The notes under the pieces are model-generated. The model did not search any database and was not told the DNA's origin. It saw only the letters and a list, made by a program, of their open reading frames with translations. Position numbers and translations under genes: made by a program. DNA of 64,000 nt, taken from the NCBI RefSeq assembly GCF_936925435.1, contig NZ_CAKZHQ010000003.1, positions 124,001-188,000 of the forward strand. The letters are read 5' to 3'. Below, piece by piece: positions 43,914 through 52,906 of this stretch (position 1 is its first letter; each line of letters starts with the position of its first letter). The DNA comes from an uncultured Ramlibacter sp. (lineage in GTDB: Bacteria > Pseudomonadota > Gammaproteobacteria > Burkholderiales > Burkholderiaceae_C).

Positions 43914-45353
43914 TCAGACGTTCATGATGCTCACGGCGCGGGCGTTCAGGTAGGCGTCCATGGCTTCCGGGCCGCCTTCCGAGCCGTAGCCGGAATCCTT
44001 GACGCCGCCGAAGGGCATTTCGGCCGAGGGCATGGCGGGCATGTTGACCCACAGCATGCCCACTTCCACCTTGCGCGCCAGCAAGTCGGCGTTCTTGAGC
44101 GAGCTGGTGAATGCGTAGCCGGCCAGGCCGAAGGGCAGGCGGTTGGCTTCGGCGATCGCGTCCTCGATGGTGTTGAAGCCGCGGATGGCGGCCATGGGGC
44201 CGAAGGGCTCGTCGTTGAAGACCTTGGCGTCCAGCGGCACGTCCGTCAGGATGGTGGGCTGCCAGAAGTTGCCTTCGCTGCCGATGCGGTTACCGCCGGC
44301 GGCCACAGTGGCGCCATGCTTGACGGCGTCTTCGGTGAACTCCGCCATCGCGGTCACGCGGCGCGGGTTGGCCAGCGGGCCCATGGTCGTGCCATCGACA
44401 TCGCCGGCGCCGACCTTCAGGCCTTCGGTGTACTTGACCAGGGCGGCGGCGAAGTCCTTCTTGATGCTCTCGTGCACCAGGAAGCGCGTGGGCGAGATGC
44501 AGACCTGGCCGGCATTGCGGAACTTGGCGGCGCCGGCCGACTTGACGGCCAGGGCGATGTCGGCGTCTTCGGCGACGATCACCGGTGCGTGGCCGCCCAG
44601 CTCCATGGTCACGCGCTTCATGTACTTGCCGGCCAGGGCCGCCAGCTGCTTGCCCACCGGGGTCGAGCCGGTGAAGGTCACCTTGCGGATCACAGGGTGC
44701 GGGATCAGGTAGTTGGAGATGTCGGCGGGGTTGCCGTACACCAGGCCCAGCACGCCGGCGGGCAGGCCTGCGTCGGCAAAGGCGCGGATCAGTTCAGCCG
44801 GCGATGCCGGGGTTTCTTCCGGCGCCTTGACGATCATCGAGCAGCCGGCCGACAGGGCCGCGGCCATCTTGCGCACCACCTGGTTGATCGGGAAGTTCCA
44901 GGGCGTGAAAGCCGCCACCGGGCCGACCGGGTCCTTCAGAACCATCTGGCGCACGGACAGGCTGAAGCGCGAGGGCACGATGCGGCCATAGACGCGCAGG
45001 CCTTCATCGGCAAACCATTCGATGATGTCGGCGGCGGCCAAGGCTTCGCCCTTGGCTTCGACCAGGGGCTTGCCCTGCTCTTGCGTCAGCAGGGCGCCGA
45101 TGGCACCGGCGCGCTCACGCATCAGGCCGGCGGCCTTGCGCATGATCTTGTTGCGCTCGATGGCCGTCATGTCGCGCCATTTTTCAAAACCCTTTTGCGC
45201 TGCTTCCAGGGCGCGGTCCAGGTCCACCGTGCTGGCGTGGGCCACGCGGCCGATTTCCTTGCCGGTGGCCGGATTGAAGACGGCCAGGCTCTTGCCGTCG
45301 GCAGCGTCTTGCCATTCGCCGTTGATGAAAAGTTGGGTGTTGGGGTAGCTCAT
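43914..45353 (-). CDS. NAD(P)-dependent aldehyde dehydrogenase, succinate/alpha-ketoglutarate semialdehyde type
   Basis: A 479-residue ALDH. Motifs: [49 protein letters not shown] (catalytic Glu), and [18 protein letters not shown] (catalytic Cys). The sequence is of the GabD-like group. Given the sugar-acid genes nearby, it could oxidise alpha-ketoglutarate semialdehyde from pentonates or succinate semialdehyde. Motifs alone do not settle which. It is monocistronic on the minus strand with a palindrome 60 bases upstream. Confidence 0.85.
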   Translation of the reverse strand: MSYPNTQLFINGEWQDAADGKSLAVFNPATGKEIGRVAHASTVDLDRALEAAQKGFEKWRDMTAIERNKIMRKAAGLMRERAGAIGALLTQEQGKPLVEAKGEALAAADIIEWFADEGLRVYGRIVPSRFSLSVRQMVLKDPVGPVAAFTPWNFPINQVVRKMAAALSAGCSMIVKAPEETPASPAELIRAFADAGLPAGVLGLVYGNPADISNYLIPHPVIRKVTFTGSTPVGKQLAALAGKYMKRVTMELGGHAPVIVAEDADIALAVKSAGAAKFRNAGQVCISPTRFLVHESIKKDFAAALVKYTEGLKVGAGDVDGTTMGPLANPRRVTAMAEFTEDAVKHGATVAAGGNRIGSEGNFWQPTILTDVPLDAKVFNDEPFGPMAAIRGFNTIEDAIAEANRLPFGLAGYAFTSSLKNADLLARKVEVGMLWVNMPAMPSAEMPFGGVKDSGYGSEGGPEAMDAYLNARAVSIMNV

Positions 45354-45413
45354 GGTCGGTCTTCCTTCAGTGCAATGCGTGTTTCGATGCGTTGTTCGGG
45401 GCCCAGCCCGCTA

Positions 45414-45424
45414 TTGTCCGACAA
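45414..45424. promoter_or_regulatory. Candidate GntR/FadR-type operator upstream of the aldehyde dehydrogenase
   Basis: TTGTC-C-GACAA, a perfect 5-1-5 palindrome about 60 bases before the start codon, resembling TTGTxxxACAA-type GntR sites. No regulator gene is adjacent. Confidence 0.4.
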
Positions 45425-45442
45425 ATTGACGACTAGGCTATT

Positions 45443-46840
45443 TCAGCGGGCGGCAAGGGCCGCCGGCCCACGCGGCCATCCCAGCGGGCCGAACCAGGCG
45501 CCACCGGCCACGGCCCAGGCGTTGATGAGCCCGTACAGCACCAGGGCCGCGGCCTGGGCCGCAAAAATCCAGTCCAGACCGCCGCCAAAGCGCAGGGCCA
45601 GCCAACCGCCGCCCGCCCCCACTGCCAGCCGCACCACGTTGCCCAGCAACGGCCAGGCCAGCTTGCCCGCGCCCTGCGAGGCAAAGTACAGGGCCAGGCC
45701 GAAGCCGAAAAAACCATAGGCCGGGCCGACGATCTGCAGATAGCGAACACCCGCATCCAGCATGGCCGGGTCGGCGCCGAACAGGCGCAGCCAGGCCTGC
45801 GGGAACAGGGCAGCCGCCAGGCCCACTGCCTCGCACAGCAGACCGGCGATGGCGGCGCCGATCCAGGTGGCGCGAAGCGCTCTTTCCTTCTGCCCCGCGC
45901 CAATGCTGGTGCCCACCATGGCCACCAGGGGCGCGCCCAGGCCGAAGACCATGGGCACCAGCAGGTACTCCAGACGCGATGCCGTGCCGTAGCCGGCAAT
46001 GGCAGCCGGCCCCAGGTGGCCGACCAGGGCGGTGCAGATGCCGATGGTCAGGTTGGTGGCCAGGGCCGAGACCGTGGCCACCAGGCCCACGCGCAGGATG
46101 TCGCGAAACAGCGGCCAGCGCAGGCCCAGGCCACCCAGCACCGGCCGCAGCAAACTCCTGGGCGAGCGCAGGTAGGCGGCCAGGGCCAGCGTGCCCAGCG
46201 CGTAGTACACCAGCAGGGCGACGGCGCCGCCGGCGATGCCCAAGGCCGGCACAGGGCCCCAGCCGAAGATCAGCAGCGGCGACAGCGGCAGCAACACCAG
46301 CAGGCCGCCGCAAGTCACGTAGGCGGGCAGCGCCATGTTGCCGGTGCCGCGCACCACGGCCGCCAGCGAGTTGAACAGCCAGACCACGGCAGCGCCGGCG
46401 AAGACCCAGTTGGAATACACCAGCGCCGCCTGCAGCGAAGCGCCCTCGCCGCCCATCTGCCGGTACAGCGGCGCGCCCCACCACAGCAGGCCCAGGGTGA
46501 ACAGGGCCGCAAAGCCCAGCGCCAGCACGATGGCGTGCACGGCCAGCGCGTTGGCGTCCTCGCGCTTGCGCGCGCCCAGGGCCCGCGCGATGGCCGAGGC
46601 GATGCCGCCGCCCATGGCGCCGGCCGACATCATCTGCATCATCATCAGCACCGGAAAGACCAGGGCCACGCCGGCCAGCGCATCCGTGCCCAGCTTGCCG
46701 ATGAACCAGGTCTCGATCAGGCCGGCACTGGCCTGGGCCACCATCACCAGCACATTGGGCACGGCCATGCGCAGCAAGGTGGGCGCGATCGGCGCCTCCA
46801 GCAGCGCGCGCGTGCGCGGGTCGACAGCGGCAGCGTTCAC
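45443..46840 (-). CDS. MATE-family multidrug efflux transporter
   Basis: A 465-residue, 12-helix MATE protein. It carries the family's symmetric motifs, LIETWFIGKLGTDALAGVAL in the first half and GICTALVGHLGPAAIAGYGT in the second, plus GTSIGAGQKERA. It exports cationic drugs or toxins using Na+ or H+. Start is GTG 46840 overlapping the MFS stop (GTGA); the much longer frame upstream is an artefact. It is third in the marR-MFS-MATE operon. Confidence 0.9.
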   Translation of the reverse strand: MNAAAVDPRTRALLEAPIAPTLLRMAVPNVLVMVAQASAGLIETWFIGKLGTDALAGVALVFPVLMMMQMMSAGAMGGGIASAIARALGARKREDANALAVHAIVLALGFAALFTLGLLWWGAPLYRQMGGEGASLQAALVYSNWVFAGAAVVWLFNSLAAVVRGTGNMALPAYVTCGGLLVLLPLSPLLIFGWGPVPALGIAGGAVALLVYYALGTLALAAYLRSPRSLLRPVLGGLGLRWPLFRDILRVGLVATVSALATNLTIGICTALVGHLGPAAIAGYGTASRLEYLLVPMVFGLGAPLVAMVGTSIGAGQKERALRATWIGAAIAGLLCEAVGLAAALFPQAWLRLFGADPAMLDAGVRYLQIVGPAYGFFGFGLALYFASQGAGKLAWPLLGNVVRLAVGAGGGWLALRFGGGLDWIFAAQAAALVLYGLINAWAVAGGAWFGPLGWPRGPAALAAR

Positions 46841-48060
46841 GCGACCGCCGCTGCGGCCCGTGGCGGCAAGGCCGCCTCGCGGATCGGCAGATGCACCAGG
46901 GCGGCGCCCACAGCCAACACGATGTCGATGTACCAGACCCAGTCGTAGTTGCCTGTGGCCTCGAAGACCTTGCCGCCCAGGTACGCGCCCAGGAAACCGC
47001 CCAGCTGGTGGGTGAGCATGACGATGCCGAACAGCGTCGCCATGTTGGCCGGGCCGAAGAACTTGGCGACCAGGCCTGCCGTGGGCGGCACGGTGGACAG
47101 GAAGCTCAGGCCCATCACGGCCGCGAAGACCAGCACCACCGGCCCGGTCTTGGGCGCGAACAGGAAGACGGTGATGGCGATGGCGCGCACGGCATAGACC
47201 AGGGACAGCAGGGTCTTCATGCGCCAGCGGCCCACGGCCCAGCCCATGGCGACGCTGCCGATGATGTTGAACAGGCCGATCATGGCCAGCGACCAGCCCG
47301 CCCATTGCGTGGGCAGGCCGCAGGAGGCGATCACGCCCGGCAGGTGCGTGGCCAGAAACGCCACGTGGAAGCCGCAGACGAAAAAGCCCGCGCCCAGCAT
47401 CAGGTAGCTGGGGTTGCGCAGCGCGGTGCGGATGGCTTCGCGCGTGCCCACCACCTTCTGGCCGGCGGGCGCCGACTGCAGCGAGTTGCCCTTGAGCAGG
47501 AAGGCTGCCGGCAAGGCCAACAGCACCAGCAGGCCCATGACCTGCATGGCGCTGGCCCAGCCTATGCCCACCATCAGCGCGGCGGCGATCGGCGCCATGA
47601 TGAACTGGCCGAAGGATCCGCCCGCGTTGACGATGCCGGTGGCCAGGCCGCGCTTGTGCGCCGGCACCAGGCGCGTGGTCGCCGCCATCAGCACGGCCGG
47701 TCCCGCCATGCCGGCGCCGCCGGCCGACAACACGCCGATGGCCAGGATCAGGCCCAGGGTGGTGGTCATCAGCGGCGTGATGACCGTGCCGATGACGATC
47801 AGAACGACACCGGCAAACAGCACGCGGCCGGCGCCGATCTTGTCGGCCATGGCGCCGGCGAACGGCTGCGTGAGGCCCCACCAGAGCTGGCCAAAGGCAA
47901 AGGCCAGGCTGATGCTGCCCAGCCCCAGGCCGGTGGCCGTGTTCAGTGGCGACAGGAACAGGCCCATGGTCTGGCGCGTGCCCATGGTCAGGGCGAAGGT
48001 GCCGGCTGCGGCCAGCAGGACCAGCCACAAGGCCGTGGTTTTCTTGTTGGCGTCAGTCAT
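46837..48060 (-). CDS. Major facilitator superfamily transporter
   Basis: A 407-residue, 12-helix MFS protein (LALTMGTRQTMGLFLSPLNT is read in the start as FALTMGTRQTMGLFLSPL; PFAGAMADKIGAGRVLF is the loop 2-3 motif). It resembles the oxalate/formate antiporter or NarK-like branch of MFS that is often paired with MarR regulators. The substrate is unknown. Start ATG 48060 overlaps the marR stop; it is coupled to the MATE gene. Confidence 0.87.
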   Translation of the reverse strand: MTDANKKTTALWLVLLAAAGTFALTMGTRQTMGLFLSPLNTATGLGLGSISLAFAFGQLWWGLTQPFAGAMADKIGAGRVLFAGVVLIVIGTVITPLMTTTLGLILAIGVLSAGGAGMAGPAVLMAATTRLVPAHKRGLATGIVNAGGSFGQFIMAPIAAALMVGIGWASAMQVMGLLVLLALPAAFLLKGNSLQSAPAGQKVVGTREAIRTALRNPSYLMLGAGFFVCGFHVAFLATHLPGVIASCGLPTQWAGWSLAMIGLFNIIGSVAMGWAVGRWRMKTLLSLVYAVRAIAITVFLFAPKTGPVVLVFAAVMGLSFLSTVPPTAGLVAKFFGPANMATLFGIVMLTHQLGGFLGAYLGGKVFEATGNYDWVWYIDIVLAVGAALVHLPIREAALPPRAAAAVA

Positions 48061-48509
48061 TCAAATTCTTCCTCATCAACGGGCGAGAGCAGCCCCATGC
48101 ATTCGTCGATCAGCGCGTGCAGTTGCACCACGCGCTGCGGCTCCAGGACGGTATTGATCTGTTCTTGCGCGACCCGCCAGCGGCGTTGCGCCTCCTGACG
48201 TTTTTCACGGCCCGCATCGGTGATATTGACCAGGCGGCTGCGGCCATCGGCACCGGCGTCCAGCGTCAGCCAGCCGGCGGCGATCAGGGGCTTGAGGTTG
48301 CGCGTGAGGGTGGAGGCCTCGATCTTCATCGCACGGGCCAGGTCGACGGGGCGGATGGGGCCCAGCTTGAAGACATGGGACAGCAGCGAGTACTGCGTGT
48401 TCTTCAGCCCGGTCTTGCCGACCTCGGCCTCGTAATAGCGCGCCACCCGCCGCGTCAGCTGGCGCAGCTTGATGTTGGTGCAGCCCTGGGGCTTGACGGT
48501 GGTGTCCAT
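48057..48509 (-). CDS. MarR-family transcriptional regulator
   Basis: A 150-residue winged-helix regulator: QYSLLSHVFKLGPIRPVDLA, then MKIEASTLTRNLKPLIAAGW (recognition helix) and LDAGADGRSRLVNITDAGRE (wing). It probably represses its own operon of two exporters and the divergent thioesterase gene through the palindromes at 48525-48544, released by a small aromatic or toxic ligand. Start ATG 48509; the open frame upstream overlaps the divergent gene and is ignored. Confidence 0.9.
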   Translation of the reverse strand: MDTTVKPQGCTNIKLRQLTRRVARYYEAEVGKTGLKNTQYSLLSHVFKLGPIRPVDLARAMKIEASTLTRNLKPLIAAGWLTLDAGADGRSRLVNITDAGREKRQEAQRRWRVAQEQINTVLEPQRVVQLHALIDECMGLLSPVDEEEFE

Positions 48510-48524
48510 CTCGATTATTGTACA

Positions 48525-48544
48525 TGCAACTGTTGCATATGCAA
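48525..48544. promoter_or_regulatory. Overlapping MarR-type operators
   Basis: TGCAAC-T-GTTGCA (48525-48537) and TTGCATATGCAA (48533-48544) are both perfect and share TTGCA. They lie 16 bases from each of the divergent start codons (48509 and 48561). Confidence 0.7.
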
Positions 48545-48560
48545 GTGTAGGAGGATTCAG

Positions 48561-49103
48561 ATGGCGCAGGACAATCAACTGGAAGCCTGGCTGGCGCAGG
48601 AAAGCGAGGTGGTGGCCCGCATCCATGCAGGCGTGGGCGCAGGCGTGGCCACGCCGCAGATGGTGGCCGGCAAGAGCGGCATGGAGACCATGCAGGCCAT
48701 GCTGCGCGGCGAGCTGCCCTACCCGCCGATCGCCAAGACATTGGACTTCCAGCTGCTGGAAGTGGACGAAGGCCGCGCGCTGTTCCAGGGCATTCCCGGC
48801 CCGGCGCACCTGAACCCCATGGGCGGCGTGCACGGCGGCTGGTACGCCACCCTGCTCGACTCCGCCCTGGGCTGCGCCGTCCACACCATGATGCCGCCGG
48901 GCCGCGGCTACACCACGGCCGAACTGGGCGTGAACCTGGTCAAGGCCATCAACATCGCCAAGACCACGCGCGTGCGCGCCGAAGGCAAGATCATCCACTG
49001 CGGCCGCCAGCTCGCCACCGCCGAGGCGCGCCTCTACGGCCCCGACGGCACGCTGTACGCGCATGCGACGACGACTTGTCTGGTGTTCGAGCTGCCCAAG
49101 TAG
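48561..49103 (+). CDS. PaaI-family acyl-CoA thioesterase (hotdog fold)
   Basis: A 180-residue protein with the PaaI thioesterase core NPMGGVHGGWYATLLDSALG (Asn, His-Gly-Gly and Asp of the hotdog active site), followed by GYTTAELGVNLVKAI. The family hydrolyses phenylacetyl- or other aryl-CoA esters. It has GGAGG before ATG 48561 and is divergent from marR, so it is probably part of the same regulon, perhaps releasing CoA from toxic acyl groups. Confidence 0.87.
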   Translation: MAQDNQLEAWLAQESEVVARIHAGVGAGVATPQMVAGKSGMETMQAMLRGELPYPPIAKTLDFQLLEVDEGRALFQGIPGPAHLNPMGGVHGGWYATLLDSALGCAVHTMMPPGRGYTTAELGVNLVKAINIAKTTRVRAEGKIIHCGRQLATAEARLYGPDGTLYAHATTTCLVFELPK

Positions 49104-49104
49104 T

Positions 49105-49209
49105 TGTCATCCCGGACTTGATCCGGGATCCAGGCCCCTCCCCGTTCGGGCTGAACCTGTCGAAGCCCCCTGCATGCGCACTGGCCTGCGCCGGCCGGCA
49201 TCCGGATGC
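49105..49209. repeat. Composite of three dispersed repeats
   Basis: 49105-49133: GTCATCCCGGACTTGATCCG then GGATCC. 49141-49167: CCCGTTCGGGCTGAACCTGT then CGAAGCC. 49188-49209: GCGCCGGCCGGCATCCGG, the end of element B. They are in the same order as at 42014-42130, showing that the three units travel together. Confidence 0.75.
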
Positions 49210-49250
49210 ATCGCTCTGGCAAACTCCGGAAACCACTTTCCCTGACTTTC

Positions 49251-49556
49251 ATGATCACGTGCCACGTCAGATACGTCATTGATCCGTACAAGCTTGCGCA
49301 ATTCGAGCACTACGCCAAGCTCTGGATTCCGTTGGTCGAACGCCTCGGTGGCAAGCACCATGGCTACTTTCTCCCGTCGGAAGGGGCAAACAACATCGCA
49401 CTGTGCCTGTTCAGCTTCCCGAGCCTGACTGCGTACGAGGCCTACCGGACGGCGTCGAAAGAGGATGCAGGCTGCCAAGCCGCAGTCAAGTACGCTGAAG
49501 CGACACGGTGCTTTGTCTCGTCGGAACGAAGTTTCTTCCGGCCCGTATTCGATTGA
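49251..49556 (+). CDS. NIPSNAP-family protein
   Basis: A 101-residue single-domain protein of the NIPSNAP/ABM-like ferredoxin fold: MITCHVRYVIDPYKLAQFEH, WIPLVERLGGKHHGYFLPSE, and FPSLTAYEAYRTASKEDAG. Bacterial members have no settled function. Start ATG 49251 is chosen for its match to the family N-terminus. The composition is less GC-rich than the neighbours, and it lies between repeat clusters, so it may be acquired. Confidence 0.8.
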   Translation: MITCHVRYVIDPYKLAQFEHYAKLWIPLVERLGGKHHGYFLPSEGANNIALCLFSFPSLTAYEAYRTASKEDAGCQAAVKYAEATRCFVSSERSFFRPVFD

Positions 49557-49607
49557 AGGATGATCCTCGCTCTTGCTTCAAGCAGGAAAAAGCGCGGCGC
49601 ATGAAGG

Positions 49608-49679
49608 GGTTCGGACACGCTCAGCCCGAACGGAAGTTGGCGTGCGGCGATGGATTGCGGGTCAAGCCCGGGATGACAG
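49608..49679. repeat. Two dispersed repeats between convergent genes
   Basis: 49608-49633: GTTCGGACACGCTCAGCCCG then AACGG. 49651-49679: TGGATTGCGGGTCAAGCCCG then GGATGACAG. They fill the gap between the convergent NIPSNAP and MFS genes, where a two-way terminator would be useful. Confidence 0.75.
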
Positions 49680-49684
49680 GCCGG

Positions 49685-50914
49685 TCAGGCCGCAGCCATC
49701 GGCAACGTTCTTAACTCCCGCAGCCGCGACGCAAAGATGATCGCGGCCTGGATGATGAAGCCGAGCAAGGCCAGCCACAAGCACGCTGCCTCACCGAGGC
49801 TCGCGCCAACCACACCACCGATCGCGGCGCCCACAGGCCGCGAGCCGGCATTCACCGTGAGGAAGATCGCCGACACGCGGCCCAGCATGGCGCCGGGGGT
49901 CAATGTCTGGCGCAAGGTGGTGGAGGTGATGGTCCAGATGATGGGGCCGGCGCCGAAGAAGAAGAATGCCAGGCCGGCCAGGGCGCCGTGCGGGACCGCC
50001 AGTGTGGCGACCATGGTGGACATCGCCACCACCGACACGGCGGGGCCGAACTGGATGGCGCGGCCGAAGGGCATCGCCGCCACCAGACGCGGCGCCAGCA
50101 GCGCGCCCACCACCATGCCGCCGCCGTAGCAGGCCAGGGTGAAGCCGATGGCGCTGGCGCTCAGGCCGAGGGCGCGCACCGCGTAGGACACATAGGCGGC
50201 CTGCAGCACGAACCAGGCGATGTTCCAGGCCACGCCCGTCAACAGCATGGGCCGCAGCATGGTATTGCGCCAGACGAAGCCGGCGCCCTCTTTCAGGTCC
50301 GCCAGCGGATGACGCGCCGCCGGCTGCGCGCGCTGGGGCTCGGCGATGCGCCAGAGCAGCACGACGGCTGCCACCGACAGCATGGCCGCCAGCACGAAGG
50401 CGCTTGCGCCGCCGGCCCAGGCGACCAGTGCGCCCGCCAGGGCTGGGCCACCGGCAAAGGCGGCGCTGCGCGCCAGTTCCAGCCGCCCATTGGCCTGGGC
50501 CAGGGCCTCGCGCGGCACCAGGGAGGGCACGAGGGCCGGCGCCGTCACCGTGAAGCCCACCGTGCCCACCGCGCCGAGGAAGCCCAGCACCGCCAGCAAC
50601 GGCACCGACAAAGCACCCAGGGCCGTGGCCGCCAGCAGCGCCAGCAAGGTGATCGCCCGCACCACTTCCGACAACACAAGCAGGCGCTTGCGCGAGCTGC
50701 GGTCGGCCAGCAGGCCGATGGGGATGGACAGCAAGAGAAACGGCAAGGTCTGGGCCACGCCCAGGAAGCCGATCTGGCCGGGGCCGGCGCCCAGGGCCAG
50801 CACAGCGACGATGGGAACGGCGGCCAGGCTCAGTTGCTCGGCCGACTGCGCCGCCAGATTGGCCCAGGCCAGGCCGGCAAAGGAGCGGGGCAAGGCTGTT
50901 GTTGTTGTCGTCAT
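49685..50914 (-). CDS. Major facilitator superfamily exporter (EntS-like, MFS_3)
   Basis: A 409-residue, 12-helix MFS protein: LAWANLAAQSAEQLSLAAVP, then LLADRSSRKRLLVLSEVVRA (loop 2-3 motif), and the later GPIIWTITSTTLRQTLTPGA with MLGRVSAIF, typical of the EntS/MefA-like exporters. Substrate unknown. The stop lies six bases from the repeat at 49679, so transcription probably ends there. Confidence 0.85.
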   Translation of the reverse strand: MTTTTTALPRSFAGLAWANLAAQSAEQLSLAAVPIVAVLALGAGPGQIGFLGVAQTLPFLLLSIPIGLLADRSSRKRLLVLSEVVRAITLLALLAATALGALSVPLLAVLGFLGAVGTVGFTVTAPALVPSLVPREALAQANGRLELARSAAFAGGPALAGALVAWAGGASAFVLAAMLSVAAVVLLWRIAEPQRAQPAARHPLADLKEGAGFVWRNTMLRPMLLTGVAWNIAWFVLQAAYVSYAVRALGLSASAIGFTLACYGGGMVVGALLAPRLVAAMPFGRAIQFGPAVSVVAMSTMVATLAVPHGALAGLAFFFFGAGPIIWTITSTTLRQTLTPGAMLGRVSAIFLTVNAGSRPVGAAIGGVVGASLGEAACLWLALLGFIIQAAIIFASRLRELRTLPMAAA

Positions 50915-50990
50915 GGCTGCATCATCGCCTGCGCGCCTGCAGCGGCTGGCCGTTTCCGGACCTGCATTCCACGCACCGGTCGCCTCCGGC

Positions 50991-51938
50991 TCACGCCGTC
51001 TGGAAGCGCCAGGGGTTCTGCCGCTGGTCCACGTCCAGCTGGCGGAATGCCTTGGGCGACAGGCCCACGGTGCGCTTGAACACCTTGGAAAAACTGAAGG
51101 CGTCCTGGTAACCCACGGCCGCGGCCACCGCCTCCAGGTTGCGGCTGCTCTCGGCCAGCAGCTTGACGGCGCGCTGCATGCGCAGCGTGCGCAGGTGGTT
51201 CAGCGGCGTGTCGCCCATGGCCGCGCGGAAGCGCTCCGCCAGCGCCGTGCGCGACAGGCCGGCGCTCTTGGCCAGTTCGTCCAGCGTCCAGGCATGGGCC
51301 GGGTCCCCGTGCATCAGGGCCACGGCCCGCCCCACCTGCGGGTCGCGCACCGCCTGGCTCCAGCCCGCCTGGGCCTGGGCGCAGCCCGTCATGACCTGGC
51401 GCAGCGCATAGGTGAAGACCACGTCGAACAGGCCATGGGTGACGATGTCGGCGCCCGGCGCCCCATCGCGGACCTCTTCGGCCAGCAGACTGGCCACCAG
51501 GGCCGTCGGGCCCAGGCGCGGCATCTCGGCGGCGCGCAGCACCGACCAGGCCGGCATCTCGGCAAAGAAGGGGTGCAGGGGCGTGTGCCAGAGTTGGTAG
51601 GCGCCGCTGAGCACGCGGGCCTGGGGCGGCAGCGCGGCATCGGCCGCCGGCTCGTAGACCCGGATGGTCTCGAGCTTCTGGCCGGCCAGGCTGGGGCGCG
51701 TGCTCAGCACGTGGTCGCAGCCGCGCGCCATCACCGCGATGTCGCCGCTTTGCAGTTCCAGCGGTTCGGGCAGCTGCGGCGCGTGCAGATAAACCGGCCC
51801 GCGCAGCACCAGGTGCAGGCCGATGCTGCGCTCGCAGGGGAAACGCAGGGCGCGCCTGTCCGTCAGCTCGCTCAGGTCGAGCAGGCGCCGCGACAGGCCG
51901 GCGTCGCCGAGGACGGAGCTGAGCAGGTCGGTGGCCAT
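50991..51938 (-). CDS. AraC-family regulator with N-terminal cupin (AraC_binding_2)
   Basis: A 315-residue regulator. The N-terminal cupin-like half is GLHLVLRGPVYLHAPQLPEP. The C-terminal has two helix-turn-helix motifs (WTLDELAKSAGLSRTALAER and LEAVAAAVGYQDAFSFSKVF, then FKRTVGLSPKAFR). This group typically controls an adjacent divergent oxidoreductase gene, here the NmrA-like gene at 52048. The intergenic 109 bases include GGACTTTTATCC-like repeats, but no operator was assigned. Confidence 0.9.
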   Translation of the reverse strand: MATDLLSSVLGDAGLSRRLLDLSELTDRRALRFPCERSIGLHLVLRGPVYLHAPQLPEPLELQSGDIAVMARGCDHVLSTRPSLAGQKLETIRVYEPAADAALPPQARVLSGAYQLWHTPLHPFFAEMPAWSVLRAAEMPRLGPTALVASLLAEEVRDGAPGADIVTHGLFDVVFTYALRQVMTGCAQAQAGWSQAVRDPQVGRAVALMHGDPAHAWTLDELAKSAGLSRTALAERFRAAMGDTPLNHLRTLRMQRAVKLLAESSRNLEAVAAAVGYQDAFSFSKVFKRTVGLSPKAFRQLDVDQRQNPWRFQTA

Positions 51939-52047
51939 GGGAATCTGGATTTCAGGGACGATCAGACATGGATTTTGGACTTTTATCCATTTTACGTCCA
52001 GCCATTCGGACGCACCATGGACGCTTCACCCATTCGAAAGCAAGAAC

Positions 52048-52905
52048 ATGATCGTCGTCACCGGTGCCACAGGCCAGCTCGGCCAGCTCGTCATTTCCCA
52101 ACTGCTGGCGCGCGGGGTGCCGCCCGCGGCCATCGTCGCCGCCGTGCGCAAGCCCGCCAAGGCCAGCGCCCTGGCCGCCCAGGGCATCACGGTGCGCGAA
52201 GCCGACTACACGCGGCCGGACACGCTGGGCCCGGCCTTCGCCGGTGCTGAACGTGTGCTGCTCATCTCGTCCAGCGAGGTCGGCCAGCGCCTGCCGCAGC
52301 ACCGCGCCGTGATCGATGCCGCCCGCGCCGCCGGCGTGGCCCAGCTCGTCTACACCAGCATCCTGCGCGCCGACAGCTCGCCCCTGGGCCTGGCGCAGGA
52401 GCACCGCGAGACCGAGGCGCTGATCGCCGCTTCCGGCCTGCCGCACGCCTTGCTGCGCAACGGCTGGTACACAGAGAACTACCTGGCCAGCGTACCGGCC
52501 GCGCGCCAGCACGGCGTCTTCATCGGCGCGGCCGGCGAGGGCCGCATCGCCTCGGCCACGCGCGCTGACTACGCCGCTGCCGCAGCCGCCGTGCTGACCC
52601 AGCCCATCGCCGCCAAGCGCGTGCTGGAGCTGGCGGGCGACACGGCCTACACCTTGAGCGAACTGGTGGTGGAGCTGAACCGCCAGACCGGCGCCAGCGT
52701 GCGCTACCAGGACTTGCCGCAGAAGGACTTCGCCGCCGCATTGGAAGGCGCAGGCCTGCCGCCCGCCTTCGCCGGCCTGCTGGCGGATTCCGATGCGGGC
52801 GCGGCCCAGGGCGCGCTGTTCGACGGCAGCGGCACGCTCGGCGCGCTGATCGGCCGGCCGACCACGCCCTTGGCCGAGGCGCTCCAGCAAGCCCTGGCGG
52901 TTTGA
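52048..52905 (+). CDS. NmrA-like NAD(P)H:quinone oxidoreductase (QorB type)
   Basis: A 285-residue Rossmann protein: IVVTGATGQLGQLVISQLLA dinucleotide motif, VAAVRKPAKASALA (Arg favouring NADPH), and LLRNGWYTENYLASVPAARQ, a QorB-family hallmark. It probably reduces quinones or acts as a redox sensor. It is divergent from the AraC regulator and ends one base from the convergent fghA stop. ATG 52048. Confidence 0.88.
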   Translation: MIVVTGATGQLGQLVISQLLARGVPPAAIVAAVRKPAKASALAAQGITVREADYTRPDTLGPAFAGAERVLLISSSEVGQRLPQHRAVIDAARAAGVAQLVYTSILRADSSPLGLAQEHRETEALIAASGLPHALLRNGWYTENYLASVPAARQHGVFIGAAGEGRIASATRADYAAAAAAVLTQPIAAKRVLELAGDTAYTLSELVVELNRQTGASVRYQDLPQKDFAAALEGAGLPPAFAGLLADSDAGAAQGALFDGSGTLGALIGRPTTPLAEALQQALAV

Positions 52906-52906
52906 G

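Noticed and set aside
45443-48028. Single 861-codon frame spanning the MFS and MATE genes
   Set aside because: The first half is out of frame with the real MFS protein; the GTG at 46840 overlapping the MFS stop is the proper MATE start.
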